Source of the DNA: Chitinophaga parva
GTDB lineage: Bacteria; Bacteroidota; Bacteroidia; Chitinophagales; Chitinophagaceae
DNA: 64,000 bases
NCBI RefSeq assembly: GCF_003071345.1
Contig: NZ_QCYK01000003.1
Coordinates: 186,001-250,000, forward strand
Direction of reading: 5' to 3'
The stretch's first letter is position 1, and each line of letters opens with the position of its first letter. This document shows positions 33,047 to 42,524 of this stretch, one piece after another. The position numbers and the translations under genes are program-made. The notes under the pieces were generated by a model. It saw only the letters and a program-made list of their open reading frames with translations, did no database searches and was not told where the DNA came from.

Positions 33047-36000
33047 TGCTCCTGGCGGCATTATGCGCCCATCAACCAAAATATTGCTCGTTATGAAACT
33101 CACTACCTTTTTGCTGCTCGCGGTTTGCTTGCAGATCAGCGCAAAAGGAGTCTCCCAGTCCATCACCCTGTCGGAGAAGAACGCGCCCCTGAAGAAGGTG
33201 CTGCGTGAGGTTTCCCGCCAGTCCGGCATTTCCATCGTGTACGACGAGGGCTTGCTGGCAAAGACCAACCCGGTGACCGTAGAAGCCAAAGGCGCCTCCG
33301 TGCAGGAGGTGATGGAGGCCTGCCTGCGCAACCAGCCGGTGTTCTTTACCATGGAAGGCCAGCGTATGATCCTGCAAAGCATGCCGGAAAAGAACTGGGC
33401 CGCCGCCGATACGTCCATCACCGTAAAAGGGATGGTGACCGATGAAAAAGGGCTGCCCATCCCCGGCGCTACCATCCGTGTGAAAGGTGGCAGCCAGGGT
33501 ACCGCTACAGACGTAAATGGCCACTTTACCCTGAAAGCCCCCGCAGGCTCCAGCAGCCTGCAGGTGACCGTGGTGGGATATAACAACCAGACGGTGGCTA
33601 TTACCGGTGGCCTGCTCTCCGTGAAAATGGTACTGGCAGAAACGGCGCTGAATGAAACGGTAGTGGTAGGATATGGTGTGCAAAAGAAAAGCGTGGTGAC
33701 CGGGGCCATTTCTTCCGTAAGGGCTGCTGACCTGGAAAGCCAGCCGGTGACCCGCATTGAATCCGCCCTGCAGGGCCGCACTTCCGGTGTTACCGTAGCC
33801 CAAAGTTCCGGCCAGCCCGGTTCCGGCTCTACAGTGCGTGTGCGTGGTATCACCACGTTTAATAATAACGACCCGCTGTGGGTAGTGGATGGTGTAGTGG
33901 TAGACAACGGCGGTATCGGTTACCTGAACCAATATGACATTGAATCCATAGAAGTACTGAAGGATGCGGCCTCCCAGGCTATTTACGGTGCACGTGCAGC
34001 CGCTGGCGTTATCCTGGTGACTACCAAGAAAGGGAAAGCTGGTAAAATGCAGGTAAACTATAACGGCTATTACGGTACTTCCGAGCCGGCCCGCAAACTG
34101 AAGCTGCTGGATGCTACCCAGTATGCTACGTTGATGAATGAGGCCAATGCCGCCGCCGGCTATGCACTGCCCTTTGCCGATCCCCGCTCCCTGGGGAAAG
34201 GAACCGACTGGCAGGGCGAGATCTTCAACAACAGCGCGGTGCGCCAGAACCATGAAGTGAGCATCAGTGGCGGGAATGACCGTTCCACCTTCTTCTCTTC
34301 CTTTGGTTACCTGGACCAGGAAGGTATTGTGGCTTCCCCCATCTCTCACTACAAGCGCTTTAACGTGCGGGTGAACTCCCAGCATAAACTGGCTTCCTGG
34401 CTCACCTTTGCAGAAAACATCGGCTACGCCTATGACCGTGCAAACGGTATTGGCAATACCAACAGTGAATTTGGCGGCCCGCTCAGCTCCGCCATCAACC
34501 TGGATCCCACCACACCGGCAGTGGAAACAGACCCGGCGAAGGCCAGCACCGGCCAGTATGTGAATACCGGCGTGCGCGTAAATGCCAAAGGCCAGCCCTA
34601 TGGCATTTCCGACCTGGTGCAGAATGAAATGTCGAACCCACTCGCTTATATCATCAATAATGAGGGCAACTACAACTGGTCGCACAATATCGTGGGCAAT
34701 ACCTACCTGGAAGCGGAGCCCATCAAGGGCCTGCGCCTGCGCAGCACCGTTGGCGCCAAGATCGCTTTCTGGGGTGGTGAATCCTTTACGCCCATTTATT
34801 ATTACAACACCACTAACAAGAATGCCCGTACTGCCTTTAACCGCAGCATGAACAACGGGTTTAACTGGAACGTGGAAAATACCGTTTCCTACACCCGTGC
34901 ATTCAACGATCATAATGTAACGGTACTGGTAGGCCAGGGTGCTTACATGGACGGGCGTTCCAAGAGTATCAGCAATACTTTCCAGGACCTGCAGGTAGAT
35001 AATTTCTGGGACGCTTCCGAGAAATTCAAGGTGGCCCAGACCTCGCGCAGCACGGATGGCGGTGAGGGTACAGACCACCGCATTGCTTCCCTCTTTGGCC
35101 GTTTGAACTATAACTTCAAAGAAAAATACCTGCTGGAAGGCGTAATACGCCGTGATGGTTCCAGCCGTTTCGGGCCCAACAACAAGTATGGTACTTTCCC
35201 CTCTGTATCCGCCGGCTGGGTAGCTTCCAAAGAAAGCTTTTTTCCCAAACAGGACGTAGTGGAATTCCTGAAGGTACGGGGTGGCTACGGTATGGTGGGC
35301 AATGATAACATCGGCGACTTTGGTTATCTCTCCACCATTGGCAGTGGCCGTAACTATACTTTCGGTACGTCCGACATTTCTTCTATCGGTTACAGCCCCG
35401 ATGCGCCCTCCAACCCGGACCTGAAGTGGGAATCTACCGCGCAGACCAACGTGGGTTTTGAAGCCTCCCTGTTCCGCAATTTTACCGTGAGCTTTGACTG
35501 GTACAAGAAAGTGACCAAAGGCATCCTGCAGAACCCGCGCATCCCTGCTTATGTAGGCGCCATCTCTAATCCACCAGCAAACGTGGCCGATATGCAGAAC
35601 ACCGGTGAAGAACTGGAACTGGGCTACCACGCCCAGGCAGGAGCGCTGAGCATAGGTTTGAATGGCAACGTGTCTTACACCCAGAACAAGATCACCTATG
35701 TGGGCCGCGGCCTTACTTACCTGGATGGTGGGGTAAACTTCCAGAGCAGCAGTTATCCCATCACCCGCAAAGCAGTGGGCCACCCGATCGATGAGTTCTA
35801 TGGTTTTGTAACAGAAGGTATTTTCCAGACCCAGGCAGATGTGGATGCCTATACCGGCAAGAACGGTAAGATACAGCCCAATGCCAAACCCGGTGATTTC
35901 CGCTATAAGGATGTAAACGGTGATGGTATGATCGATGGCAACGACCGTGATTTCATCGGCAATCCCACGCCCACCTGGACGTATGGCTTTAATGTGAACC

Positions 36001-36452
36001 TGGCGTACAAAGGCTTTGACCTGGGCCTGTTCGGCCAGGGTGCCTCCGGCAACAAGATCTTCCAGGGCCTGCGCCGCCTGGACCTATCCAATGCCAACTG
36101 GCAGACCAAGGCCCTGAGCCGCTGGACAGGCCCCGGTACCAGTAATGATTACCCCCGCCTGACCATGAAAGATGATAACCACAACTTCACCAATCCGTCC
36201 GGTTTCTACCTGGAAGATGGCGCTTATGTGCGCCTGAAAACGGTGCAGCTGGGGTATACCCTGCCCAACACCATCAGCCGCAAGGCAGGCATCAGCCGTG
36301 CCCGTATTTACCTGATGAGTGAAAACCTTTTCACCTTCACGAAGTACACCGGCTATGATCCCGAGATAGGGGGTGGTACCATGAGCATTGACCGTGGCAT
36401 TTATCCGCAGGCACGCTCTTTCCTGCTGGGCCTCAACATTACTTTCCAATAA
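33024..36452 (+). CDS. SusC-type TonB-dependent outer-membrane receptor (glucan PUL)
   Basis: Protein of 1142 aa from the ATG at 33024 (MQLTFRGNAPGG). This matches the layout of the second susC in the window, where a short N-terminal stretch precedes an internal MKLT signal peptide; the frame extends back to 32901 but through the antisense terminator region. Domains: signal peptide about 15-40, STN domain about 45-115 that contacts FecR, carboxypeptidase-like CNA domain about 120-210 (VKGMVTDEKGLPIPGATIRVKGG), plug with VRGITTFNNNDPLWVVDGVVVDN, then a 22-strand barrel ending in phenylalanine-containing FLLGLNITFQ. It imports oligosaccharides with its SusD lid. Confidence 0.95.
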   Translation: MQLTFRGNAPGGIMRPSTKILLVMKLTTFLLLAVCLQISAKGVSQSITLSEKNAPLKKVLREVSRQSGISIVYDEGLLAKTNPVTVEAKGASVQEVMEACLRNQPVFFTMEGQRMILQSMPEKNWAAADTSITVKGMVTDEKGLPIPGATIRVKGGSQGTATDVNGHFTLKAPAGSSSLQVTVVGYNNQTVAITGGLLSVKMVLAETALNETVVVGYGVQKKSVVTGAISSVRAADLESQPVTRIESALQGRTSGVTVAQSSGQPGSGSTVRVRGITTFNNNDPLWVVDGVVVDNGGIGYLNQYDIESIEVLKDAASQAIYGARAAAGVILVTTKKGKAGKMQVNYNGYYGTSEPARKLKLLDATQYATLMNEANAAAGYALPFADPRSLGKGTDWQGEIFNNSAVRQNHEVSISGGNDRSTFFSSFGYLDQEGIVASPISHYKRFNVRVNSQHKLASWLTFAENIGYAYDRANGIGNTNSEFGGPLSSAINLDPTTPAVETDPAKASTGQYVNTGVRVNAKGQPYGISDLVQNEMSNPLAYIINNEGNYNWSHNIVGNTYLEAEPIKGLRLRSTVGAKIAFWGGESFTPIYYYNTTNKNARTAFNRSMNNGFNWNVENTVSYTRAFNDHNVTVLVGQGAYMDGRSKSISNTFQDLQVDNFWDASEKFKVAQTSRSTDGGEGTDHRIASLFGRLNYNFKEKYLLEGVIRRDGSSRFGPNNKYGTFPSVSAGWVASKESFFPKQDVVEFLKVRGGYGMVGNDNIGDFGYLSTIGSGRNYTFGTSDISSIGYSPDAPSNPDLKWESTAQTNVGFEASLFRNFTVSFDWYKKVTKGILQNPRIPAYVGAISNPPANVADMQNTGEELELGYHAQAGALSIGLNGNVSYTQNKITYVGRGLTYLDGGVNFQSSSYPITRKAVGHPIDEFYGFVTEGIFQTQADVDAYTGKNGKIQPNAKPGDFRYKDVNGDGMIDGNDRDFIGNPTPTWTYGFNVNLAYKGFDLGLFGQGASGNKIFQGLRRLDLSNANWQTKALSRWTGPGTSNDYPRLTMKDDNHNFTNPSGFYLEDGAYVRLKTVQLGYTLPNTISRKAGISRARIYLMSENLFTFTKYTGYDPEIGGGTMSIDRGIYPQARSFLLGLNITFQ

Positions 36453-36473
36453 ATCCATTAAAGCAGATTCCAC

Positions 36474-38021
36474 ATGAAGAAATCATCATATAAAGCCATA
36501 GCAGCGCTTTGCTCCGCGTTACTGCTCACAAGCGCCTGCAGCAAAAGCTTCCTGGAGGTAAAACCCACGGGTACCAACCTGGAAGGTAACTATTACAAGA
36601 ATGAAACAGAAGCATACAATGGCCTGATCGCGGTGTACGACGTGGTAGGCTGGCAGGGTGGTGGCTTTGTAACAAAAGTAGGCGCCATGGATGCCGGTTC
36701 TGACGACCAGCTGGCCGGCGGTGGTGGCCCTAACGATATCACCGACTTCCAGGTGATCTCCAACTACACGCTGGACCCGGCTACCGGCCCGCATAATGAA
36801 TTGTGGAAAGCCGGCTTCTCCGGTGTGTTCCGCGCTAATTTCCTGCTGGAAAAACTGCCCAACGTGCCCATGGATGAAGGCCACAAGGCACGCTTTACCG
36901 CGGAAGCAAAGTTCCTGCGTGCTTACTTTTATTTTGACCTGGTGCGCCAGTTCAAGAACGTACCCCTGTTCAATAAACCGGTGCCGGTAGACCAGATGTA
37001 TGACCAGGTGCAGGCGGCGCCCGCGGATGTATACAAACAAATAGAGCAGGACCTGAAAGATGCCATCGCAGAATCTAACCTGCCGGACCAGGTGACCGCT
37101 TCCACAGACGGTGGCCGCATTACCAAAGGCACGGCCCATGCGCTGCTCGGTAAGGTATACCTGTTTGAAAAGAACTGGACTGCCGCCGCCTCAGAACTGG
37201 CGCTGGTGAATGGTACGCCCGGCCAGCAGAACCCTACGTATGGTTACAAACTGCTGGACAATTTTGCCGATCTCTGGACCACCATTCCCGATCTGAAATT
37301 CAACAGTGAGTCCATCTTTGAAGTATCACATGCTACCATGTCCAATGGTAACTGGGGGTGCATTGCGTGCACGGAAGGTAACGTGCTGGATATCCTCACC
37401 GGCCCCCGTGGCTATGCACCGGGCCCTAATGCACCGGGTTATGAAGCAGGATATGGCTTCCTGATCGTAACAAAAGACCTGGCCACTTTCATGAAAGGAG
37501 ATCCGCGGTTCAAAGCCACCATTGCAGACCTGGACAGTATGAAAGCCAATGGCATAGCGGATTACAGCCCATCGTTCAACAACACGGGTTTCTTCCTCAA
37601 TAAATTCATCGGTTATGTAAAAGACGAAACGAAGGGCCCCGGCGACAAGCCGCTGAACTTTGGACAGAACATTTACGAGATCCGCCTGGCAGATACCTAC
37701 CTGATGGAAGCGGAAGCGCTGGCCAACAGTGGTGACGCCGGCGCCGCCGGCAGCCGTGCCTATGCATTGCTGAATGCCGTGCGCGCCCGGGTGAAGCTGC
37801 CGCCCGTACCCGCTACGTTGGATAACATCCGCCGGGAGCGCCGCATGGAGCTGGCCGGGGAAGGCCACCGCTGGTTCGATATCATCCGCTGGGGCATTGC
37901 CGCAGATGTGCTGAAAGACCGTGGCTTCAAGGCCGGTAAGAATGAAATCCTGCCCATCCCGCTGCTGGAGCTGAACAACACGAAACTGCGCCAGAGCAAA
38001 GAGTATGGTGGCGATCTTTAA
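36474..38021 (+). CDS. SusD/RagB-type glycan-binding lipoprotein (glucan PUL)
   Basis: Protein of 515 aa with a lipoprotein signal (MKKSSYKAIAALCSALLLTSAC, Cys22). The RagB/SusD helical repeats are visible, with LRAYFYFDLVRQFKNVPLF and the C-terminal RRERRMELAGEGHRWFDIIRWG block found in nearly all members. It sits on the outer face of the outer membrane as the lid of SusC and binds the incoming oligosaccharide. The gene starts 21 bases after susC. Confidence 0.96.
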   Translation: MKKSSYKAIAALCSALLLTSACSKSFLEVKPTGTNLEGNYYKNETEAYNGLIAVYDVVGWQGGGFVTKVGAMDAGSDDQLAGGGGPNDITDFQVISNYTLDPATGPHNELWKAGFSGVFRANFLLEKLPNVPMDEGHKARFTAEAKFLRAYFYFDLVRQFKNVPLFNKPVPVDQMYDQVQAAPADVYKQIEQDLKDAIAESNLPDQVTASTDGGRITKGTAHALLGKVYLFEKNWTAAASELALVNGTPGQQNPTYGYKLLDNFADLWTTIPDLKFNSESIFEVSHATMSNGNWGCIACTEGNVLDILTGPRGYAPGPNAPGYEAGYGFLIVTKDLATFMKGDPRFKATIADLDSMKANGIADYSPSFNNTGFFLNKFIGYVKDETKGPGDKPLNFGQNIYEIRLADTYLMEAEALANSGDAGAAGSRAYALLNAVRARVKLPPVPATLDNIRRERRMELAGEGHRWFDIIRWGIAADVLKDRGFKAGKNEILPIPLLELNNTKLRQSKEYGGDL

Positions 38022-38042
38022 TTATTCAACCAAACGTAAACG

Positions 38043-38900
38043 ATGAAATCTTTCCAATATATTTCCCGCATGAGCGGCTTGTGCCTGCTGGCAGCCGCGT
38101 TGCATGCCTGCACCCCCGAATCATCCAGCCAGGACCTGGGCCCCTTGCCGGTGGCTTCTTTTACTGCTGCACCGCTTTCCGGCAATGCCAATAGGATCGC
38201 CATCGCCAGCACTACGCCAGGCGCCTTCATGTGGCAGTGGCAATACGGCGATGCCGGCGGCACTTCCAGCAAGGAAAAGGATACTATTACTTTCAGCAAA
38301 AAAGGCACTTACGCCATACAGCTCACCGCTTATACCAGGGGAGGGGCTGCCACCGCGGCGCAGCAGGTGACCATCGCCAATGACCTGCCCCCGGTGAACG
38401 TGCTCAAAGGCAGCACCATGGATGCAGATGCCACCCAATACTGGACAGTGCTGAATACCGGTGGCACCCAGACTTCCATCAGCATCGCAAACGGCGTGAT
38501 GAACTTTTCCAACACGGGCAATACCAATGGTGCCATTTACCAGGCAGTTCAGGTAGATGCTAACCGTAATTATTATTTTTCCGGGCACGTAAAAGGAAAT
38601 GGCGCTACCAATACCTGGTTTGAGATCTATATCCTGCCCGATGTACCGGTGCAGGGGAGCGATTATGGCAACGGTAAGAAATTTGTAGCACTTAATACCT
38701 GGGCCGGTTGCGGCGGTGCTGCTTTTGACGGCGATATAGCCACCATAGGCTGTGATGGCGATTATAAAGGCCAGAACGGTAAGATCAAATTTGCAACCGC
38801 CGGTACCATCTACATCGTGATCAAAGCCGGCAGTTCCGGTGGCACGATGGGGAATGGCGGTATCAACATTGATGACGTGACCTTCTCTGAAGAACAATAA
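38043..38900 (+). CDS. PKD-domain surface glycan-binding lipoprotein (SGBP-B-like)
   Basis: Protein of 285 aa, lipoprotein signal with Cys23 (LAAALHACTPESS). Residues about 35-115 form a PKD-type immunoglobulin domain (PGAFMWQWQYGDAGG, then FSKKGTYAIQLTAYTRGG). The C-terminal 150 residues look like a jelly-roll carbohydrate-binding module (YYFSGHVKGNGATNTWFEIYI, ending INIDDVTFSEEQ). Position directly after susD and this layout match surface glycan-binding proteins that capture polysaccharide for the SusCD complex. Specificity cannot be read from sequence. Confidence 0.85.
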   Translation: MKSFQYISRMSGLCLLAAALHACTPESSSQDLGPLPVASFTAAPLSGNANRIAIASTTPGAFMWQWQYGDAGGTSSKEKDTITFSKKGTYAIQLTAYTRGGAATAAQQVTIANDLPPVNVLKGSTMDADATQYWTVLNTGGTQTSISIANGVMNFSNTGNTNGAIYQAVQVDANRNYYFSGHVKGNGATNTWFEIYILPDVPVQGSDYGNGKKFVALNTWAGCGGAAFDGDIATIGCDGDYKGQNGKIKFATAGTIYIVIKAGSSGGTMGNGGINIDDVTFSEEQ

Positions 38901-38909
38901 TTCAACCCC

Positions 38910-38941
38910 GGTGTACAGGCCCGGCGCCTGTACACCTTTTT
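38910..38941 (+). terminator. Intrinsic terminator inside the PUL, before the GH16 gene
   Basis: GGTGTACAGGC (38910-38920) pairs perfectly with GCCTGTACACC (38926-38936) around a 5-base loop, followed by TTTTT. It ends 5 bases before the GH16 ATG. It would uncouple the uptake genes from the two hydrolase genes unless read through. Confidence 0.75.
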
Positions 38942-38946
38942 AAACC

Positions 38947-39819
38947 ATGTACATGAAACGACTGATCGCATTGCCGCTTGTGCTGCTTACCTGCACCTTC
39001 TTTTCCTGCTCCGGCCAGAAGTCCGAGCCATCCAACGGTGGTTATGTAACGCCCCAGGCGCCCAAACCGCCGGAAGATAAAGGCTGGAGTTTTGAGACCA
39101 CCCCGGTGTGGAGCGATGAATTTGATAAAGACGGTGCGCCCGATCCGGCCAAATGGGGCTATGACCTGGGCAACAGCGGCTGGGGGAACCACGAACTGGA
39201 AAATTATACGAACAGTACCGACAATGCTTACATCAAAGACGGTGTGCTCTATGTAACGGCCCGCAAAGAAGCGTCTAACGGGATGAACTATTCTTCCGCG
39301 CGCATGGTCACTGCCAACAAGGGCGACTGGTTGTACGGCCGCTTTGAGATAAAGGCCAAACTGCCCGCCGGTAAAGGCACCTGGCCTGCCATCTGGATGC
39401 TCTCCACGGACTGGGCGTATGGCGACTGGCCCAAATCCGGCGAGATAGACATCATGGAAGAAGTGGGCTATGATCCCAATGTGATCCACCTGAGCGCACA
39501 CACGGAGAAATACAATCATGTGATCAATACCCAGAAAACCGCGGTACAAACAGTGCCTACTGCCATCAGTGATTACCATGTGTACCGGCTGGACTGGACA
39601 CCGGCTGCCATCCGTTGCTACATTGATGACCAGCTGTACTTCACCTTCAGGAACGAAGGCACCGGCTCCGCCGCCTGGCCGTTTGACAAACGCTTCCACC
39701 TGCTGCTGAACCTTGCCATTGGCGGCGACTGGGGCGGACAGCAAGGGGTAGACGACAGCATATTCCCCTGCGCTATGCAGGTAGATTATGTGCGGGTATA
39801 TAAAATGATCGACAAATAA
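38947..39819 (+). CDS. Family 16 glycoside hydrolase, lipoprotein (beta-1,3-glucanase type)
   Basis: Protein of 290 aa from 38947; the ATG at 38953 (MKRLIALPLVLLTC) is equally possible. Lipoprotein Cys21 follows LLTCTFFSC. A short linker leads to a complete GH16 jelly roll: WSDEFD, WGNHELENYT, GRFEIKAKLPAGKGTWPAIWML, and the catalytic ExDxxE motif with nucleophile Glu166, Asp168 and acid/base Glu171 in GEIDIMEEVG. The sequence resembles laminarinase-type members without the extra Met bulge residue uncertainty resolved. It is expected to cut beta-1,3-glucan at the cell surface. A terminator hairpin sits immediately upstream. Confidence 0.93.
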   Translation: MYMKRLIALPLVLLTCTFFSCSGQKSEPSNGGYVTPQAPKPPEDKGWSFETTPVWSDEFDKDGAPDPAKWGYDLGNSGWGNHELENYTNSTDNAYIKDGVLYVTARKEASNGMNYSSARMVTANKGDWLYGRFEIKAKLPAGKGTWPAIWMLSTDWAYGDWPKSGEIDIMEEVGYDPNVIHLSAHTEKYNHVINTQKTAVQTVPTAISDYHVYRLDWTPAAIRCYIDDQLYFTFRNEGTGSAAWPFDKRFHLLLNLAIGGDWGGQQGVDDSIFPCAMQVDYVRVYKMIDK

Positions 39820-39827
39820 AACAAGCC

Positions 39828-41285
39828 ATGAAAAACCTATACAGATCCGGCCTGGTATGCCTGCTGGCCGCAGGGATGGCAGCGGGATGCTCCGGTGGTA
39901 AAAAAGACCAGCTCACACCGGTAACGCCCCCGCCTGTGGCACCGCCTACCGGCCCGGTAAAGTCCGACGTGGAAGCCTGGGTGACCACGGCAGATAAAAC
40001 ATCGCTCCTTGCCAAACAGAACACGGCACTGGTTTTCAGTGATACAGTGAATGTGAATACCACCATTAACGTGAATGGCCAGCAGGCCTTCCAAAGCATT
40101 GACGGTTTTGGTTATTGCCTTACCGGCGGCAGCGCCACGCTGATCCACAACCTGCCCGCGGCCACGCAGGACGCCCTGCTGCAGGAGCTTTTTGCAACAG
40201 ACAGTAATCACATTGGCGTAAGCTACCTGCGCATCAGCATCGGCGCATCAGACCTCAGCGCCACTACTTTCACGTATGATGATATTGCCGCCGGCACGGA
40301 AGACAATACGCTGGCGCAATTCAGCATAGACCGTGAGCAAACCGACCTTATACCCGTATTGAAAAAGATCCTGGCCATAGCGCCTGACATTAAAATACTG
40401 GGCTCACCATGGTCAGCACCTGTGTGGATGAAGACTAACGGCAGTTTTAAAGGTGGTAGTTTAAAGCCGGCGTATTATACGGTGTACGCCCAGTATTTTG
40501 TTAAATACATCCAGGCCATGAAGGCCGAAGGCATCAATATCGATGCCATTACCCCGCAGAATGAGCCGCTCAACCCGGACAATAATCCCAGCATGACCAT
40601 GCAGCCCGCAGAGCAGCTGGATTTTGTGAAGAACGCGCTGGGACCGGCATTCCAGGCAGCGGGATTAAGTACCAAGATCATTTTATACGATCATAACGCA
40701 GACCGTCCTGATTATCCCACTACCATCCTGGCCGATGCCAATGCCAGGGCTTTTGTGGACGGCTCCGCCTTCCACCTGTATGCCGGCAGCATCAGCGCGC
40801 TGAGCACCGTGCATGACGCTTACCCCGATAAGAACGTGTACTTCACGGAGCAGTGGGTGGGTGGCCCCGGCAACTTTGGCGGCGACCTGAAATGGCATGT
40901 GAGTAACCTGATCATTGGCGCTACGCGCAACTGGAGCCGCAATGTGCTGGAATGGAACCTGGCGGCAGATGCCAATTACGGCCCCCACACCAACGGTGGC
41001 TGCAGCACCTGCCAGGGCGCACTGACCATCAGTGGCAGCGTAACCCGCAATGTTTCTTATTACATCATTGGCCAGGCGGCAAAGTTTGTACGCCCCGGTT
41101 CTGTGCGCATTTATTCAGATGACAAAGCAGACTTTCCCAACGTGGCCTTTAAACGCCCGGACGGTAAACACGTGCTGCTGGTGCTCAATAACGGTAACGG
41201 GAGTACGAAATTCAATATAAAATATAACGGTAAGATCGTCACCCCCACACTGCCCGCCGGTGCAGTAGGGACTTACACCTGGTAA
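39828..41285 (+). CDS. Family 30 glycoside hydrolase, lipoprotein (beta-1,6-glucanase type)
   Basis: Protein of 485 aa. Lipoprotein signal with Cys21 (AAGMAAGCSGG) and a Pro-rich linker. GH30 core: FQSIDGFGYCLTGGSA at the start of the barrel, YLRISIGASDLSA, SPWSAPVWMKTN, acid/base Glu246 in ITPQNEPLNPDN, nucleophile Glu341 in VYFTEQWVGG, and a C-terminal beta domain. The set resembles GH30 subfamily 3 beta-1,6-glucanases. With the GH16 gene 8 bases upstream, the pair points to a beta-1,3/1,6-glucan substrate such as laminarin or fungal cell-wall glucan. No GH3 beta-glucosidase gene is present in the cluster, so terminal hydrolysis must be encoded elsewhere. Confidence 0.93.
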   Translation: MKNLYRSGLVCLLAAGMAAGCSGGKKDQLTPVTPPPVAPPTGPVKSDVEAWVTTADKTSLLAKQNTALVFSDTVNVNTTINVNGQQAFQSIDGFGYCLTGGSATLIHNLPAATQDALLQELFATDSNHIGVSYLRISIGASDLSATTFTYDDIAAGTEDNTLAQFSIDREQTDLIPVLKKILAIAPDIKILGSPWSAPVWMKTNGSFKGGSLKPAYYTVYAQYFVKYIQAMKAEGINIDAITPQNEPLNPDNNPSMTMQPAEQLDFVKNALGPAFQAAGLSTKIILYDHNADRPDYPTTILADANARAFVDGSAFHLYAGSISALSTVHDAYPDKNVYFTEQWVGGPGNFGGDLKWHVSNLIIGATRNWSRNVLEWNLAADANYGPHTNGGCSTCQGALTISGSVTRNVSYYIIGQAAKFVRPGSVRIYSDDKADFPNVAFKRPDGKHVLLVLNNGNGSTKFNIKYNGKIVTPTLPAGAVGTYTW

Positions 41286-41289
41286 ACTT

Positions 41290-41814
41290 TCATAACGAGC
41301 AATAAGCATGCTTTCGAGAGGAACGAGAGGCCGGTTTTCCGGCCTTTCCGGTTTGGGGATCAGCCCTGGAAAAACGCCCCCGGACAGGCATGCCCCAGCC
41401 CCATCGCTCATAAGCCAGTGCCAGTGCGCCCAGGCAGCCCGCCAGTAGCCCCAGGTACAGCAGCACCATCGCATACAGATGCAGGTTGACCCCGCCCAGT
41501 TGGGCCGTTTCCGCCGGGCTTTCCGGATCAAAATAAACATTCACCTGCTCACCAATGCTGTAATTAGCGGGCGGGGCGAAGCTGCCGGAAATATAGGTAT
41601 GCCTGCATCCCTGGTGGTCCTGGAAGGTGATCACGGGAGCATAGATGAGATTACCCGCATCGCGGTTAGACACCATATCGATCACGGTACCGCTGGCGAT
41701 AGCGGCGTGCCGGCGGAAATGGCTGAGTGATGAATAACAGCAGGCAGCCAGCAGCAGGCATAATAGCCCGGTGGCCAGCAGCACCCGGCCGCCAATATGC
41801 AGGATCTTTTTCAT
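41290..41814 (-). CDS. DUF3592 membrane protein
   Basis: Protein of 174 aa from the ATG at 41814 (MKKILHIGGRVLLATGLLCLLL). Two membrane segments (about 8-28 and 110-132) flank an extracytoplasmic beta domain with YAPVITFQDHQGCRHTYISG and GEQVNVYFDPESPAETAQL, the DUF3592 signature. Function unknown. It converges with the GH30 gene, whose terminator lies within its 3' coding part. Confidence 0.82.
   Translation of the reverse strand: MKKILHIGGRVLLATGLLCLLLAACCYSSLSHFRRHAAIASGTVIDMVSNRDAGNLIYAPVITFQDHQGCRHTYISGSFAPPANYSIGEQVNVYFDPESPAETAQLGGVNLHLYAMVLLYLGLLAGCLGALALAYERWGWGMPVRGRFSRADPQTGKAGKPASRSSRKHAYCSL
41328..41347 (+). terminator. Probable terminator of the glucan PUL
   Basis: AGGCCGG-TTTT-CCGGCCT followed by TTT, 43 bases after the GH30 stop, inside the 3' end of the converging DUF3592 gene. 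Confidence 0.55.
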
Positions 41815-41998
41815 AGGTATTCGGTTCTGTCTTCCGGGTAAACGGGAAATGGTTGCCAGGGATAAAAATATGCTTTTTTTTAATATGATGAGGTGCCGGG
41901 GCTGGTTCGTCACAGAATATGGGGGGCTGGTCACATTCGCCGCCGGCGTGTGCATAGTTGTGCTATTCTTGCAACACTGAACGACAAAACTGAAAGTT

Positions 41999-42406
41999 AT
42001 GAAGACGCTGATGGCTTTTCTCATCCTTGCTTTGCTGGTGGTGCTGCAGATCCGCTGCAGTGGTGAACCAGGCGTGTTCCAGACTTATTTCTGGACCAGC
42101 ACCCCCGGTACTGAAAAATTATATGTGTATGTGGATGGTCGCCGCCTGGGAGCATTGCCCCGCCTGGCCTCCGCCCCGGACGTGCGCAGCGACTCCCTGG
42201 AGCGGGTGGCCCTGTACACGCCCCTGCCATCCGGCAGCTACCGGGTAGAGGTAAAAAATGACCAGGGCCTGCTGCGCGTGGCAGAAACCCTGGAAATAAG
42301 CCGCCGGGGCGGCAATATGCGGCTCTCCACCAGCTTCAGCGACCACCAGGGCAATGGTAAGTGTGTATGGAACGAGGACCGCCTGGTAGAAGAACTTACG
42401 TACTGA
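41999..42406 (+). CDS. Small exported protein of unknown function
   Basis: Protein of 135 aa with a hydrophobic N-terminus (MKTLMAFLILALLVVLQIRCSG) whose Cys20 may be lipidated. The rest is a beta-rich domain (EKLYVYVDGRRLGALPRL, LPSGSYRVEVKNDQGLL). Not recognised. It is divergent from the DUF3592 gene and has its own terminator. Confidence 0.75.
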   Translation: MKTLMAFLILALLVVLQIRCSGEPGVFQTYFWTSTPGTEKLYVYVDGRRLGALPRLASAPDVRSDSLERVALYTPLPSGSYRVEVKNDQGLLRVAETLEISRRGGNMRLSTSFSDHQGNGKCVWNEDRLVEELTY

Positions 42407-42481
42407 TTTAATACCACGCGATGGCTTTCGCCGCCCGCGTTTTGAAATAGAACTATACTAAATTGTTACTGTGTTAGCATC

Positions 42482-42515
42482 GCTGCACCGGGTTTTTACC
42501 TGGTGCAGCTTTTTT
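42482..42515 (+). terminator. Terminator after the 41999-42406 gene
   Basis: GCTGCACC (42482-42489) pairs with GGTGCAGC (42502-42509), with inner GG/CC pairing, then six T residues. Confidence 0.8.
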
Positions 42516-42524
42516 GTGGATGCC

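Noticed and set aside
33072-35783. Minus-strand ORF of 903 aa
   Set aside because: Long open frame opposite susC caused by codon bias; His/Gly/Val-rich with no domain. Distinct from the short predicted antisense RNA.
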